Shown here: piece by piece, positions 37,576 through 44,818 of the stretch
Layout of the letters: each line of letters starts with the position of its first letter
Position numbering within the stretch: position 1 is the stretch's first letter
Source of the DNA: JBHJGM01 sp050331815
Lineage (GTDB): Bacteria > Verrucomicrobiota > Verrucomicrobiia > Opitutales > JBHJGM01
Direction: 5' to 3'
Assembly (NCBI GenBank): GCA_050331815.1
Contig: JBHJGM010000013.1
Location: 72,878-136,877 of the forward strand
Length of the DNA stretch: 64,000 nt
Position numbers and translations under genes: made by a program
Notes under the pieces: model-generated
The model's database searches: none
What the model was told of the DNA's origin: nothing
What the model saw: the letters and a program-made list of their open reading frames with translations, nothing else

Positions 37576-38717
37576 GACTGCGCTTCCACAGGTTCAGGCT
37601 TTGATTTGACCGCGCACTCGCAATTGGTGCAGCACTCCAGATCGTCGACTAAAAACCCACGACGTCGGTCGTCCGTTAGGTCGGGCTCCGGATAACCGAG
37701 GCGCCGCGCCATCGACTGTGCGATCACTCCGAAGCGTGCCCGGAATTTGTAGATAAAGCAGAACCGTGAGTTTCGCTGTATTAAAGAAGGCCCAGAATAG
37801 TAAAGACCGGGATGGAGGGTGGATGCATCGTCTTCGGTAAACTGTGGAACCGAGCCATCCCACTCCCAGAGGTCCTTGATGGGAGTGAGTGCCGAATGAA
37901 AACCGGTTGCTGCGATGGGCGGGTGCTTCGAATCAAAAACCTCACCGTCTTCCGTTTCCACGACATAGCGCCCCGACAGTTTATCCACGCGCACCACCGT
38001 CGAATTCCCATGCAGGGCAAGGCGTTCTGGATAACTGTCCAAGGTGTCCAGCAGGCGCTCACGCGTGAAAGGGCTAAGCACTTCGCTTGGGTCGGGGTCG
38101 TCGGCGTTCCAAGGTTCGCCCCTGGAGAGCACAAGCACGCGCTTCCCCAACTCAACTAGATGATAGGCCGCGTCGATGCCGCTTTCGTAGCCGCCAATGA
38201 TCAATGCGTCCCTTCCACGGTAATCGTCCCAACTTCGAAAGGTGCTGGCATGGGCGCAGTGTTCGGCGCCGGGAAAGGAGCCCGTTTTGGGATGCGAAAA
38301 CTCACCGACAGCCCAAATGACAGCGCGCGCCCGATAGCTCGCCTTTTCGGTACGGACGGAATACTCGCCAGTCTCAGGAACTATCTCCAGGACCTTTTCG
38401 TTTTCCCGCACGTTCAATTCAAAATGATGGGCGACCGTCTCCAGGTAGGCCGCATACTCTTCTCCGCTCAGGTGTTCCTTCTGAAACAGATCCGCCGGAC
38501 TGGTGTCGGGTGTGATCGCGTTGAGGTCTGATTGAAAGAAGGGATTGCTGTGAAACGACGGCGTAATTAGCCGCATCTGCTCAGGCCAGCGATGGAAGGA
38601 CGACCCTACAGATTCCGCCTCCAGCAGCAGCACGTCCTCTACGCCTGCCCGCCTTAAGGCAAGGCAGCAGCCAATCCCAGCCGGCCCCGTCCCAACGATA
38701 ACGACATCAAACTCCAC
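37572..38717 (-). CDS. FAD/NAD(P)-binding oxidoreductase with C-terminal Cys cluster
   Basis: 381 residues from a GTG at 38717. The FAD-binding Rossmann motif VVIVGTGPAGIGCCLALRRA is at residues 5-24 and a second dinucleotide site DALIIGGYESGIDAA near 170. The tail CCTNCECAV is a likely metal or Fe-S-type ligand set and is unusual for YpdA-like flavoproteins. First gene of the operon with FeoB-like, COG0523 and FmdB-like genes; a perfect palindrome lies 9 bp before the start codon. A role in reducing the metal or a chaperone cysteine is inference. Confidence 0.8.
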   Translation of the reverse strand: MEFDVVIVGTGPAGIGCCLALRRAGVEDVLLLEAESVGSSFHRWPEQMRLITPSFHSNPFFQSDLNAITPDTSPADLFQKEHLSGEEYAAYLETVAHHFELNVRENEKVLEIVPETGEYSVRTEKASYRARAVIWAVGEFSHPKTGSFPGAEHCAHASTFRSWDDYRGRDALIIGGYESGIDAAYHLVELGKRVLVLSRGEPWNADDPDPSEVLSPFTRERLLDTLDSYPERLALHGNSTVVRVDKLSGRYVVETEDGEVFDSKHPPIAATGFHSALTPIKDLWEWDGSVPQFTEDDASTLHPGLYYSGPSLIQRNSRFCFIYKFRARFGVIAQSMARRLGYPEPDLTDDRRRGFLVDDLECCTNCECAVKSKPEPVEAQS

Positions 38718-38725
38718 TCTCTAAA

Positions 38726-38744
38726 AATGAAAGTGACTTTCATT
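38726..38744. promoter_or_regulatory. Perfect 9-1-9 palindrome, candidate Zur/Fur operator
   Basis: AATGAAAGTGACTTTCATT is fully self-complementary around its central base. It begins 9 bp upstream of the GTG of the oxidoreductase gene and should block the whole oxidoreductase/FeoB-like/COG0523/FmdB-like operon when bound. Two imperfect copies are at 33873 and 31888. Confidence 0.7.
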
Positions 38745-38826
38745 GAGTCAACGCGGAAAGGGGCTTTCACCGTGACCAAAGGCATCCCAACCCTATCCGC
38801 ATCGATATCGAGCGAGCCGGCTTAGA

Positions 38827-39051
38827 GTGTGTGGATGGCTTTCGACATCGCCTCGCCAAGCCTTGCGCTATACCTTCGAGACCAAGCTCACGCATTCAGG
38901 GACGTCCCAGCGGCTGACCCAGGAGTTGATGCGCCACAGTAACCCGCAACTTACTGCCAAGATCTACACCGACGTGTCTCAGCTTTCAGCGTCTGAGGAA
39001 AAATCTCTTCGACTTGTGCTAGTCGAGATTTTCATACTTTGGTATGTATGA
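38827..39051 (+). pseudogene. Tyrosine recombinase (integrase) C-terminal remnant
   Basis: The stretch LRYTFETKLTHSGTSQRL, TQELMRHSNPQLTAKIYTD carries the end of a phage-type integrase: the R of the box-2 HxxR is shifted (LRYTF) and the Tyr nucleophile would be the Y of KIYTD. Only about 60 residues remain and the N-terminal and catalytic core are gone. It marks the point where base composition becomes more AT-rich, so it is probably the relic of an integrated element. Confidence 0.7.
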
Positions 39052-39446
39052 GCCTTTAAAGGGTAATCTAAGGTTCCAGATTTCTTATCGGTTTAAAGAA
39101 AAGTAGACATTTCGCGACCATACTTTGACTGTATTCGGTATGCATTTTTGCTATCGTTGCCTGTATGCCACATGAAAAGTTTTCTTGTTTACGTAAATAA
39201 AGGCTATGCTCACTATCTCATAGACGCGTCACTCAATGAGGCAGTTTTGCAGGAAGGCTCACGACTTTGCACATAAATGACTGCCTAGAAAGATTAGCAG
39301 ATAGTTAGTAAAGGCGTGCGACGGACATCCCGCTACATGCTTGCTTTGCTCCCTTGTATAAACCTACTGTAAACAACTGAGTTAATCACACAATCGAATT
39401 GAGCATAGATTGATCACACTGCATATAGTCCAGGTTTATCAGTGCA
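39052..39446. other. AT-rich noncoding stretch after the integrase remnant
   Basis: About 395 bp with no supportable gene, RNA or repeat. Composition is clearly more AT-rich than the region to the left. Confidence 0.5.
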
Positions 39447-39935
39447 TCACCCTAGCACCACCTTACGCAATTCGCTAAACATATAAGCCCAGCCATCCGA
39501 CATTACAGAATTTGTTCGCTCAAAGGAGTGAGCCTCTTCTGGACTTGGTTGCCAGGGCGACCAACTCACAGATAATTTTACTGCATCCTTAACTGAGTGT
39601 ATTCGGAAAACAGAGTGAACTTCAAGTGGCCACGATGGATCCCAAGGACTTCGCACAACTTCGTTTTTGTTTTCAGCCGAAAAAGACATTCTGAAGGCAA
39701 GGTTTCGAGAAGGCTCGACTCGGGTAAACAACCATCTACCCCAGAAGATACCACCGTCTGGGCCCTGCATTTTGTAGTGAAAGATTCCTTCAGGATATAA
39801 ATCCAGACTGCTTTGAACAATGGAACAACCCTTAGGGTGGAACCAAGAAACAAGGACATCTTCCTCTGAGATTGCTCGCCAAAGATTATCAGTAGTAGTC
39901 TCGAAACATGAGTGAGCAGCAAAACAAGGAAGCAT
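39447..39935 (-). CDS. SRPBCC/AHSA1-family protein
   Basis: 162 residues from the ATG at 39935. Recognisable pattern of Activator-of-Hsp90-like START-fold proteins: NLWRAISEEDVLVSWFHPKG, YPEGIFHYKMQGPDGGIFWG, then SWSPWQPSPEEAHSFERT and MSDGWAYMFSELRKV. It binds a hydrophobic ligand or acts as a small polyketide-cyclase-like protein; no activity can be named. The N-terminus is a few residues shorter than usual. It follows the ribbon-helix-helix gene (58 bp) on the same strand and may be part of the same transcript as the response regulator. Confidence 0.7.
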   Translation of the reverse strand: MLPCFAAHSCFETTTDNLWRAISEEDVLVSWFHPKGCSIVQSSLDLYPEGIFHYKMQGPDGGIFWGRWLFTRVEPSRNLAFRMSFSAENKNEVVRSPWDPSWPLEVHSVFRIHSVKDAVKLSVSWSPWQPSPEEAHSFERTNSVMSDGWAYMFSELRKVVLG

Positions 39936-39992
39936 GATCAGCCTGCAAATGAACAACTTCGCACAACCCAGTTTGCAACGATTTGGTCGACG

Positions 39993-40166
39993 TTAACGCT
40001 GCGAGCTGCTTTTTGACATCTTCTCCAACTGGTAGGAGATAAAATTTGACCGGTTCCTGTTTTCAGCCTTGGCGAGTTTTTCGACCTGGTCGACTAGTTC
40101 TTGTGGAATGCTAATCGATATCTGTGTCTGGCCTGGGGCTCGGGCGTGACTCTTTTTTTTCTTCAT
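39993..40166 (-). CDS. Small ribbon-helix-helix DNA-binding protein
   Basis: 57 residues. A Lys-rich start (MKKKKSHARAPG) is followed by QTQISISIPQELVDQVEKLA, the beta-strand and first helix of a CopG/Arc-type ribbon-helix-helix fold, then AENRNRSNFISYQLEKMSK for the second helix. An AGGAG lies 11 bases before the ATG at 40166. It begins 40 bp after the response-regulator stop, on the same strand. No toxin partner is adjacent, so it is more likely a transcription factor than an antitoxin. Confidence 0.75.
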   Translation of the reverse strand: MKKKKSHARAPGQTQISISIPQELVDQVEKLAKAENRNRSNFISYQLEKMSKSSSQR

Positions 40167-40206
40167 GTCTAATCTACTCCTTTGATCGGTTCATATTCAA
40201 AACTGA

Positions 40207-40848
40207 TTATGGTCGAGCTTTCCAGAAGCCCTGTTTAATCCCATAGCGCATTAATTCTGGTGTGGCATGAATTCCAAGCTTTTTCATGATGTTACGTCGA
40301 TGCCACTGAGCTGTCGATGGACGAATGCCTACCGATTCAGCGACTGAATCATTACTCATTCCCTGACTAAAAAGAGGCAGCAGCGTAAGCTCTGTATCTG
40401 AAAGGATTTTGTAAAAGGCTTCTGGATCGGCCTTAAGCCCTGTCAAGACTTCGTGGCCAATCTCACTGAAGTATTTTTCACCACTCGCAACAGTATGTAT
40501 CGCTTTAATTAGTACGTCAACTGGTTGTTTCAGCTTGTCCACGTATCCATTGATTCGCGAACGCACAACGTTATGGAGGGTAAAAGGATCCGTTGCCGAT
40601 GATAATGCCAATGTCCTAAGGCGGGGATAACGCTCGATGAATTCCTCTGCAAGTGCGACTCCATCACCATCGGGCAACATCAAGTCTACTACCAGCACAT
40701 CAGGGACTGCCCTTGAAAAAATCGCCCTTGCTTCCGAAGCTGAGGCTGCAGGAAATACTTCCTTGAAGTTATCCTGACAGACTCGACAGAGCATCTCTCT
40801 GAAAAGGCGCTCATCTTCGACGATGGTTAACGACAGATCCGGAAACAT
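40207..40848 (-). CDS. NarL/LuxR-type response regulator
   Basis: 213 residues. Receiver domain with acidic pair VEDERLF, phospho-acceptor Asp in LVVDLMLPDGDG (about residue 56), switch Ser/Thr in LALSSATD and Lys in YVDKLKQP. The C-terminal LuxR helix-turn-helix is MSNDSVAESVGIRPSTAQWH (about 160-180). It is the natural output for the hybrid kinase at 44817-48824. The gene is divergent from the TonB-receptor gene, 66 bp between starts, so it may control that promoter. Confidence 0.9.
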   Translation of the reverse strand: MFPDLSLTIVEDERLFREMLCRVCQDNFKEVFPAASASEARAIFSRAVPDVLVVDLMLPDGDGVALAEEFIERYPRLRTLALSSATDPFTLHNVVRSRINGYVDKLKQPVDVLIKAIHTVASGEKYFSEIGHEVLTGLKADPEAFYKILSDTELTLLPLFSQGMSNDSVAESVGIRPSTAQWHRRNIMKKLGIHATPELMRYGIKQGFWKARP

Positions 40849-40914
40849 AGCAAGATAAGTGCTTTTTTCACAACATTTTCATCATTGATTGTTTTGCACC
40901 GTTCTGCAACATCC

Positions 40915-43716
40915 ATGCACACTCATTTTAGTAAACATTTGAGCATGCTTATGGGCGTTGTCAGTTTGGCATTCCTATCTCACGCGTCAGCCGCACAAGA
41001 GCCCCAGGCCAAAAAGATTATCAGCGAAACACCCGTCTTTATCCTCGACGAGTTCAACGTCTTTGGTCGCCGCCTGCCCGTAGGTGCGGAACCTTCGCCG
41101 TTATACAGCACCGAAATCAAGGGCATCGATCTTGAGGAGCAAGTTGGTCTGTCTTTCGCCGACCTGCAGCGTGAGTCTCCGGCGTTTCTCGGAAACGTGA
41201 ACAATGATCAACAAGCGAATGGGGGAAGCGGCTCGCAGGGCCTCAATCTGGGAGGTCTTGGCTCCAGTCGCACAATCCTGCTATTGAATGGTTTTCGAGC
41301 TCAAACAAACAGCGCTGTCGGCGTAGAGAATGGAGGCTTTGGCAATCTTGCGCTGATTGCCCCAAGTGCCATTGAAAAAATTGGTGTCTTCAGGGGGTCG
41401 TCGGCAACAGTCTTTGGCACTGATGCGATTGCTGGTGCTGTGGATTTTCAGTTGAGAAGTTCGACGGCACCCAACCTTGTTGGCGTAGCTATAGAAGAGG
41501 TTCCATCTTCAGGAGGCGATACCTATTCCGCTTATGGCTTCCGGTCATTCCGCAAAGGTAGATTCTCAGTAGTAGCAGGCTTTTCCTACCTGGAGCGGGA
41601 GGCGCTTCCCTCGCGTGAACGAGAGTTGTCGGCTTCCGCTAATTTCCTTCCTCTTGGCGGCATCGACCGACGCTCACTCTCGTTTCCGGGGAGGATTACT
41701 TTGGGGCCGCCAGAGACAGCGAATGAGCAGGTGCTCAACGACTCAGTTTCCATACCTGCTTCAATTGCTGACTATCGCAATCTCGATGTTACAAACGATC
41801 GGTTTGATTTCGCAGAGACAAGTCTCGTCGTTCCAGAGAACCGCTTACTGAGCGGTATGATTGGGTTCCAAGCGGAACCGCTCAAGGATACGATAGTTCA
41901 CAGCCATCTGGTCTTTTCGCAGCAGGATTTCTTCACAGAGCTCGCTCCTGCACCGTGGTCGAGCCTTACCGGAAACCTTCTGGATGCTGCGCGTATGAGC
42001 CCCCACTTGCCTGTTACACCAGCTGAGAACTTGATAGGCTTCACCTACCGATCTTTTGAATTGGGTAATCTCACCAACGACTGGCAGCGGAGAGCAATCT
42101 GGGGCGACACCAAGTTGACTAAGGCGCTGGGACCGGACAGTAGCGTCTCCATAGGCTTTTCGGCATCGTATGTAGACATCGAAAACAGGATTTCTGGAAT
42201 TGCTGATGCACAGATTCTAGAAGGAGCGATCGCCGAAGGGAGTTTCAACCCCTTTGGCCGTGCATTTTCTGCAGGGATTATACCTTCGGGAGCTTTGACG
42301 GGCCAGAGCTACGAGAATGAATTGGCCTTACGAGAAGCTGCAGTGGTGCCAACAGACAACTACGAAGAAGCGCACCTTGCCCTGATCGCGTCGGGCACCC
42401 ATAACGAGTTGAACATCGGGCCGTTTTTGGCCTCCGGGCTTTTAGGAACCGAGTTTCGCTTTGAACACGTTCGAGCAGACCCCGACCCTTTCTGGGCGCT
42501 CGAGTCAAATCTAGGCGGATTGCCCGTAAGCCCATTCGGAGCGAACCGAGCTTCAGGTGCTCTTTTCGGTGAGCTCATTATCAATGCTCTGCACAAAGAG
42601 ACATATCCCTTGCTGTCTGTGAGACTCAACGGACGGCTTGAAGGAGCTTTTGACTCTGCCACAGGTGGCCCTTCATCTAATGATGCAAACAGCTATGTAG
42701 TTGCAGTTGTTGGCGTAGATGTTGCGTTTCGTCCATCCGAAAAATTGATCTTTACCCTCGGCTGCGCAACTGGATTTCGATCACCCTCTCTGTTTGAATC
42801 TTTTGGTGGGACAGTATTAGACTCCCCGCCACTCATCGATCCCTTGGGATTCACACCTGTCGGGACTTCGATTCCCTCCTCAGTCTCCTCTAATCCAGAT
42901 CTGGATCCCGAAAGATCTTTGAGCCTAAACGCCATAGTCGACATAGAGCCTACTTTAATTCCAAGCCTAAAGCTAAGTGCATCAGCCTACTTCACGCGGA
43001 TTCGAGACGTCGTGTCGAACGGGGCTCAGTTTATCCTCTCCCAGAATGCCAATGGGCAGCCTAACGAGGTGAATGTTTCAGGAGATATAAGCCTAGCTGC
43101 ACCTTTTAGCGACCGAATTTCCCGGGACCCCATCTCCGGCATCGTATTGGGAGTTGATTCGTCCTTTTTTAATGCATCGATGATCGAAACTTCAGGACTC
43201 GATCTGCTCTTGGAGTACGAAAAAGAGTGGGCTTCGCATGGTGCACTGCGATTCTTCACGGAGGTAAAGTATATCTTGAACTATCGAATCGAATCCGTGT
43301 CAGGTGCTGAAGCAATGGACATCGCCGGATCATTTGTTGACAGCCGGTCCAATCGCCTTAGCCCCGGAGCCGTCCCTCGCTGGAAAGCTGCTTTCGGAGC
43401 TCAATATCAGAAAGGACCGGTACTCCTTTCGACCCGAATCACTCATATCCCTACCCTGCGAGATGATCCTCTTTTTACGTCCTCTCCATCCGGACGTGAC
43501 ATAGAGGCATACACTCGGTTTGATTTCAGAGTGCGCTTGGAAGTGTCGAAGATTCTCAGCAAAGCTCCAAGAGGAACGGCATTTTCAGTCGGTCTCGAAA
43601 ATGCTTTTGACCGTCAGCCACCGTTTGCTGCGGGAGCTGTTGAAAACGGGTTTGATAGCTCAACCTACGATATTCGTGGTCGGGTTGTTTCGATTGAACT
43701 GGGTGTACCATTTTAA
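40915..43716 (+). CDS. TonB-dependent outer-membrane receptor
   Basis: 933 residues from the ATG at 40915. The signal peptide runs HLSMLMGVVSLAFLSHASAA. A TonB-box-like stretch (VFILDEFNVFG) precedes the plug domain, which contains LNLGGLGSSRTILLLNGFRA and GSSATVFGTDAIAGAVDFQL. The rest is the 22-strand barrel, ending in a strand with terminal aromatic (IELGVPF). It imports a ligand across the outer membrane using TonB energy. Its placement between a response regulator and a YcaO/peptide pair suggests that the ligand is the modified peptide or a complex of it. It converges with the YcaO gene with a 4-bp gap. Confidence 0.92.
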   Translation: MHTHFSKHLSMLMGVVSLAFLSHASAAQEPQAKKIISETPVFILDEFNVFGRRLPVGAEPSPLYSTEIKGIDLEEQVGLSFADLQRESPAFLGNVNNDQQANGGSGSQGLNLGGLGSSRTILLLNGFRAQTNSAVGVENGGFGNLALIAPSAIEKIGVFRGSSATVFGTDAIAGAVDFQLRSSTAPNLVGVAIEEVPSSGGDTYSAYGFRSFRKGRFSVVAGFSYLEREALPSRERELSASANFLPLGGIDRRSLSFPGRITLGPPETANEQVLNDSVSIPASIADYRNLDVTNDRFDFAETSLVVPENRLLSGMIGFQAEPLKDTIVHSHLVFSQQDFFTELAPAPWSSLTGNLLDAARMSPHLPVTPAENLIGFTYRSFELGNLTNDWQRRAIWGDTKLTKALGPDSSVSIGFSASYVDIENRISGIADAQILEGAIAEGSFNPFGRAFSAGIIPSGALTGQSYENELALREAAVVPTDNYEEAHLALIASGTHNELNIGPFLASGLLGTEFRFEHVRADPDPFWALESNLGGLPVSPFGANRASGALFGELIINALHKETYPLLSVRLNGRLEGAFDSATGGPSSNDANSYVVAVVGVDVAFRPSEKLIFTLGCATGFRSPSLFESFGGTVLDSPPLIDPLGFTPVGTSIPSSVSSNPDLDPERSLSLNAIVDIEPTLIPSLKLSASAYFTRIRDVVSNGAQFILSQNANGQPNEVNVSGDISLAAPFSDRISRDPISGIVLGVDSSFFNASMIETSGLDLLLEYEKEWASHGALRFFTEVKYILNYRIESVSGAEAMDIAGSFVDSRSNRLSPGAVPRWKAAFGAQYQKGPVLLSTRITHIPTLRDDPLFTSSPSGRDIEAYTRFDFRVRLEVSKILSKAPRGTAFSVGLENAFDRQPPFAAGAVENGFDSSTYDIRGRVVSIELGVPF

Positions 43717-43720
43717 ACCA

Positions 43721-44629
43721 TCACCAGTAAAGGTAGTCACTGCGCTCGCTGAGATGATCTTGCGTAGGAGGCTTATAAAGCACGCGCCAAACATCGGCGT
43801 AGCGCGACCAGTCTCCCTTAATCGGGCCGTCAAAAACGAGAGTGTTGCTAGAAGCAGCCGAGGCCTTGCATGGCTCTTGTAAGCGACGAAGAAAACTCTC
43901 AAAGCCTTCCGGGCTGGAATAAAAACGAATTCGCCTGCTGAATCTGTTCTGCGATCCTTCAGGTTGGACTGAATGCAGAGGTGCGGTACCTTTCCCAACC
44001 TTTGTCTGTTCAACGATTCGCCATGAGCGATCCTGCTCAATGGAAGCACGAGTAACAGCTTCAACCAGACTCCTCCCATAGCTAAATCCGATGGAGAAGC
44101 CTTCGTCGCCCTCACTTCGCCAAGTCACTACAACTCGCGTTTTCGAAAGGTTGTGGACTAACTCTATGGCTCGCCTTCCATTCTTTGAAAGTGGAATGTG
44201 TCTGTGCGGAATCCTGTGCTCCCACCAGAGAAGCAGGGCTTGACGTTCGACTGCCTCTTTGAATGCTCTGCTTCGAGCCTGCCGAGGATGCATGCCAGGG
44301 AATGCTGCCATTCCTGTCGAAGATGGATCGACATCGTACCCGAACGCATCTGGTGATTCGGATTGGACGGTTCGGTGAGCCCAGCGCTCAAGCGCCTCGG
44401 AGACTGCCATGAAACGGGCACGCGAGGCGGACCGATGAGTCCCGGCACCATCTGGAAGCCGATCTTCGTCTCCGTGCGTCCGACTAGCCGGAAGTCCTTC
44501 ACGAAGGTAGGCGAAAGCGCTGTATTCATCGGTGTCACCAGTCGTCTCTAACACCTGCTCAAGTCGAGCGATGGGGCCACCATCGACCTCCATGACACTG
44601 CGGTAGCGTAAAATCCCAAGCGAAAACAT
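43721..44629 (-). CDS. Stand-alone YcaO-domain protein
   Basis: 302 residues, shorter than usual YcaO proteins (about 400-600). The ATP-binding motifs are visible: GAGTHRSASRARFMAVSEAL with ERWA, a second helix FKEAVERQALLLWW, and the third SLVEAVTRASIEQDRSW. YcaO enzymes activate peptide backbone amides with ATP to form azolines, amidines or thioamides. No E1/ocin-ThiF partner, dehydrogenase or TfuA is encoded in the window, so if active it would be a partner-independent YcaO. The gene follows the 44-residue peptide gene, separated by a terminator hairpin ending 3 bp before its ATG; ATG 44593 is an alternative start. Confidence 0.8.
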   Translation of the reverse strand: MFSLGILRYRSVMEVDGGPIARLEQVLETTGDTDEYSAFAYLREGLPASRTHGDEDRLPDGAGTHRSASRARFMAVSEALERWAHRTVQSESPDAFGYDVDPSSTGMAAFPGMHPRQARSRAFKEAVERQALLLWWEHRIPHRHIPLSKNGRRAIELVHNLSKTRVVVTWRSEGDEGFSIGFSYGRSLVEAVTRASIEQDRSWRIVEQTKVGKGTAPLHSVQPEGSQNRFSRRIRFYSSPEGFESFLRRLQEPCKASAASSNTLVFDGPIKGDWSRYADVWRVLYKPPTQDHLSERSDYLYW

Positions 44630-44631
44630 CC

Positions 44632-44662
44632 AAAGAAAAACCGCCCCACGGAGGGACGGTTT
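44632..44662 (-). terminator. Intrinsic terminator between the peptide and YcaO genes
   Basis: On the minus strand AAACCGTCCC pairs with GGGGCGGTTT (one G-T pair) around a 5-nt loop, followed by TTTCTTT. It lies 21 bp after the peptide stop and immediately before the YcaO ATG, so most transcripts should stop after the peptide and a minority read through. This is the usual stoichiometry control in ribosomal-peptide operons. Confidence 0.75.
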
Positions 44663-44683
44663 GAGTACCTCGTCTCGAAAAAA

Positions 44684-44818
44684 TCAGACTTCGGTCGGGT
44701 AGACCGAGGGCAAAGCTGGCTTAGTCGAATCCGTCTTGACGACTTTGCTGCTCAAGGGATCAATCGAGGAGGAGACACGCTCAACGGCGCGCTTGATGTA
44801 GGCGATTTTGTTTTTCAT
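44684..44818 (-). CDS. 44-residue peptide, candidate RiPP precursor
   Basis: The ATG at 44818 is preceded by AAGGAAATAAC, a strong ribosome-binding site. The N-terminal half (MKNKIAYIKRAVERV) is basic and predicted helical, like a leader. The C-terminal half is rich in Ser and Thr (ten in the whole peptide, none is Cys) with KPALPSVYPTEV at the end. It is followed by its own terminator and then the YcaO gene. No similarity to a known precursor class is recognised. In-frame sequence upstream of the ATG would extend it, but that part overlaps the opposite kinase gene and lacks a ribosome site. Confidence 0.65.
   Translation of the reverse strand: MKNKIAYIKRAVERVSSSIDPLSSKVVKTDSTKPALPSVYPTEV

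Noticed and set aside
39993..40166. Ribbon-helix-helix protein as an antitoxin
   Set aside because: No toxin-like gene is adjacent; it follows a response regulator, so a regulator role is more likely.
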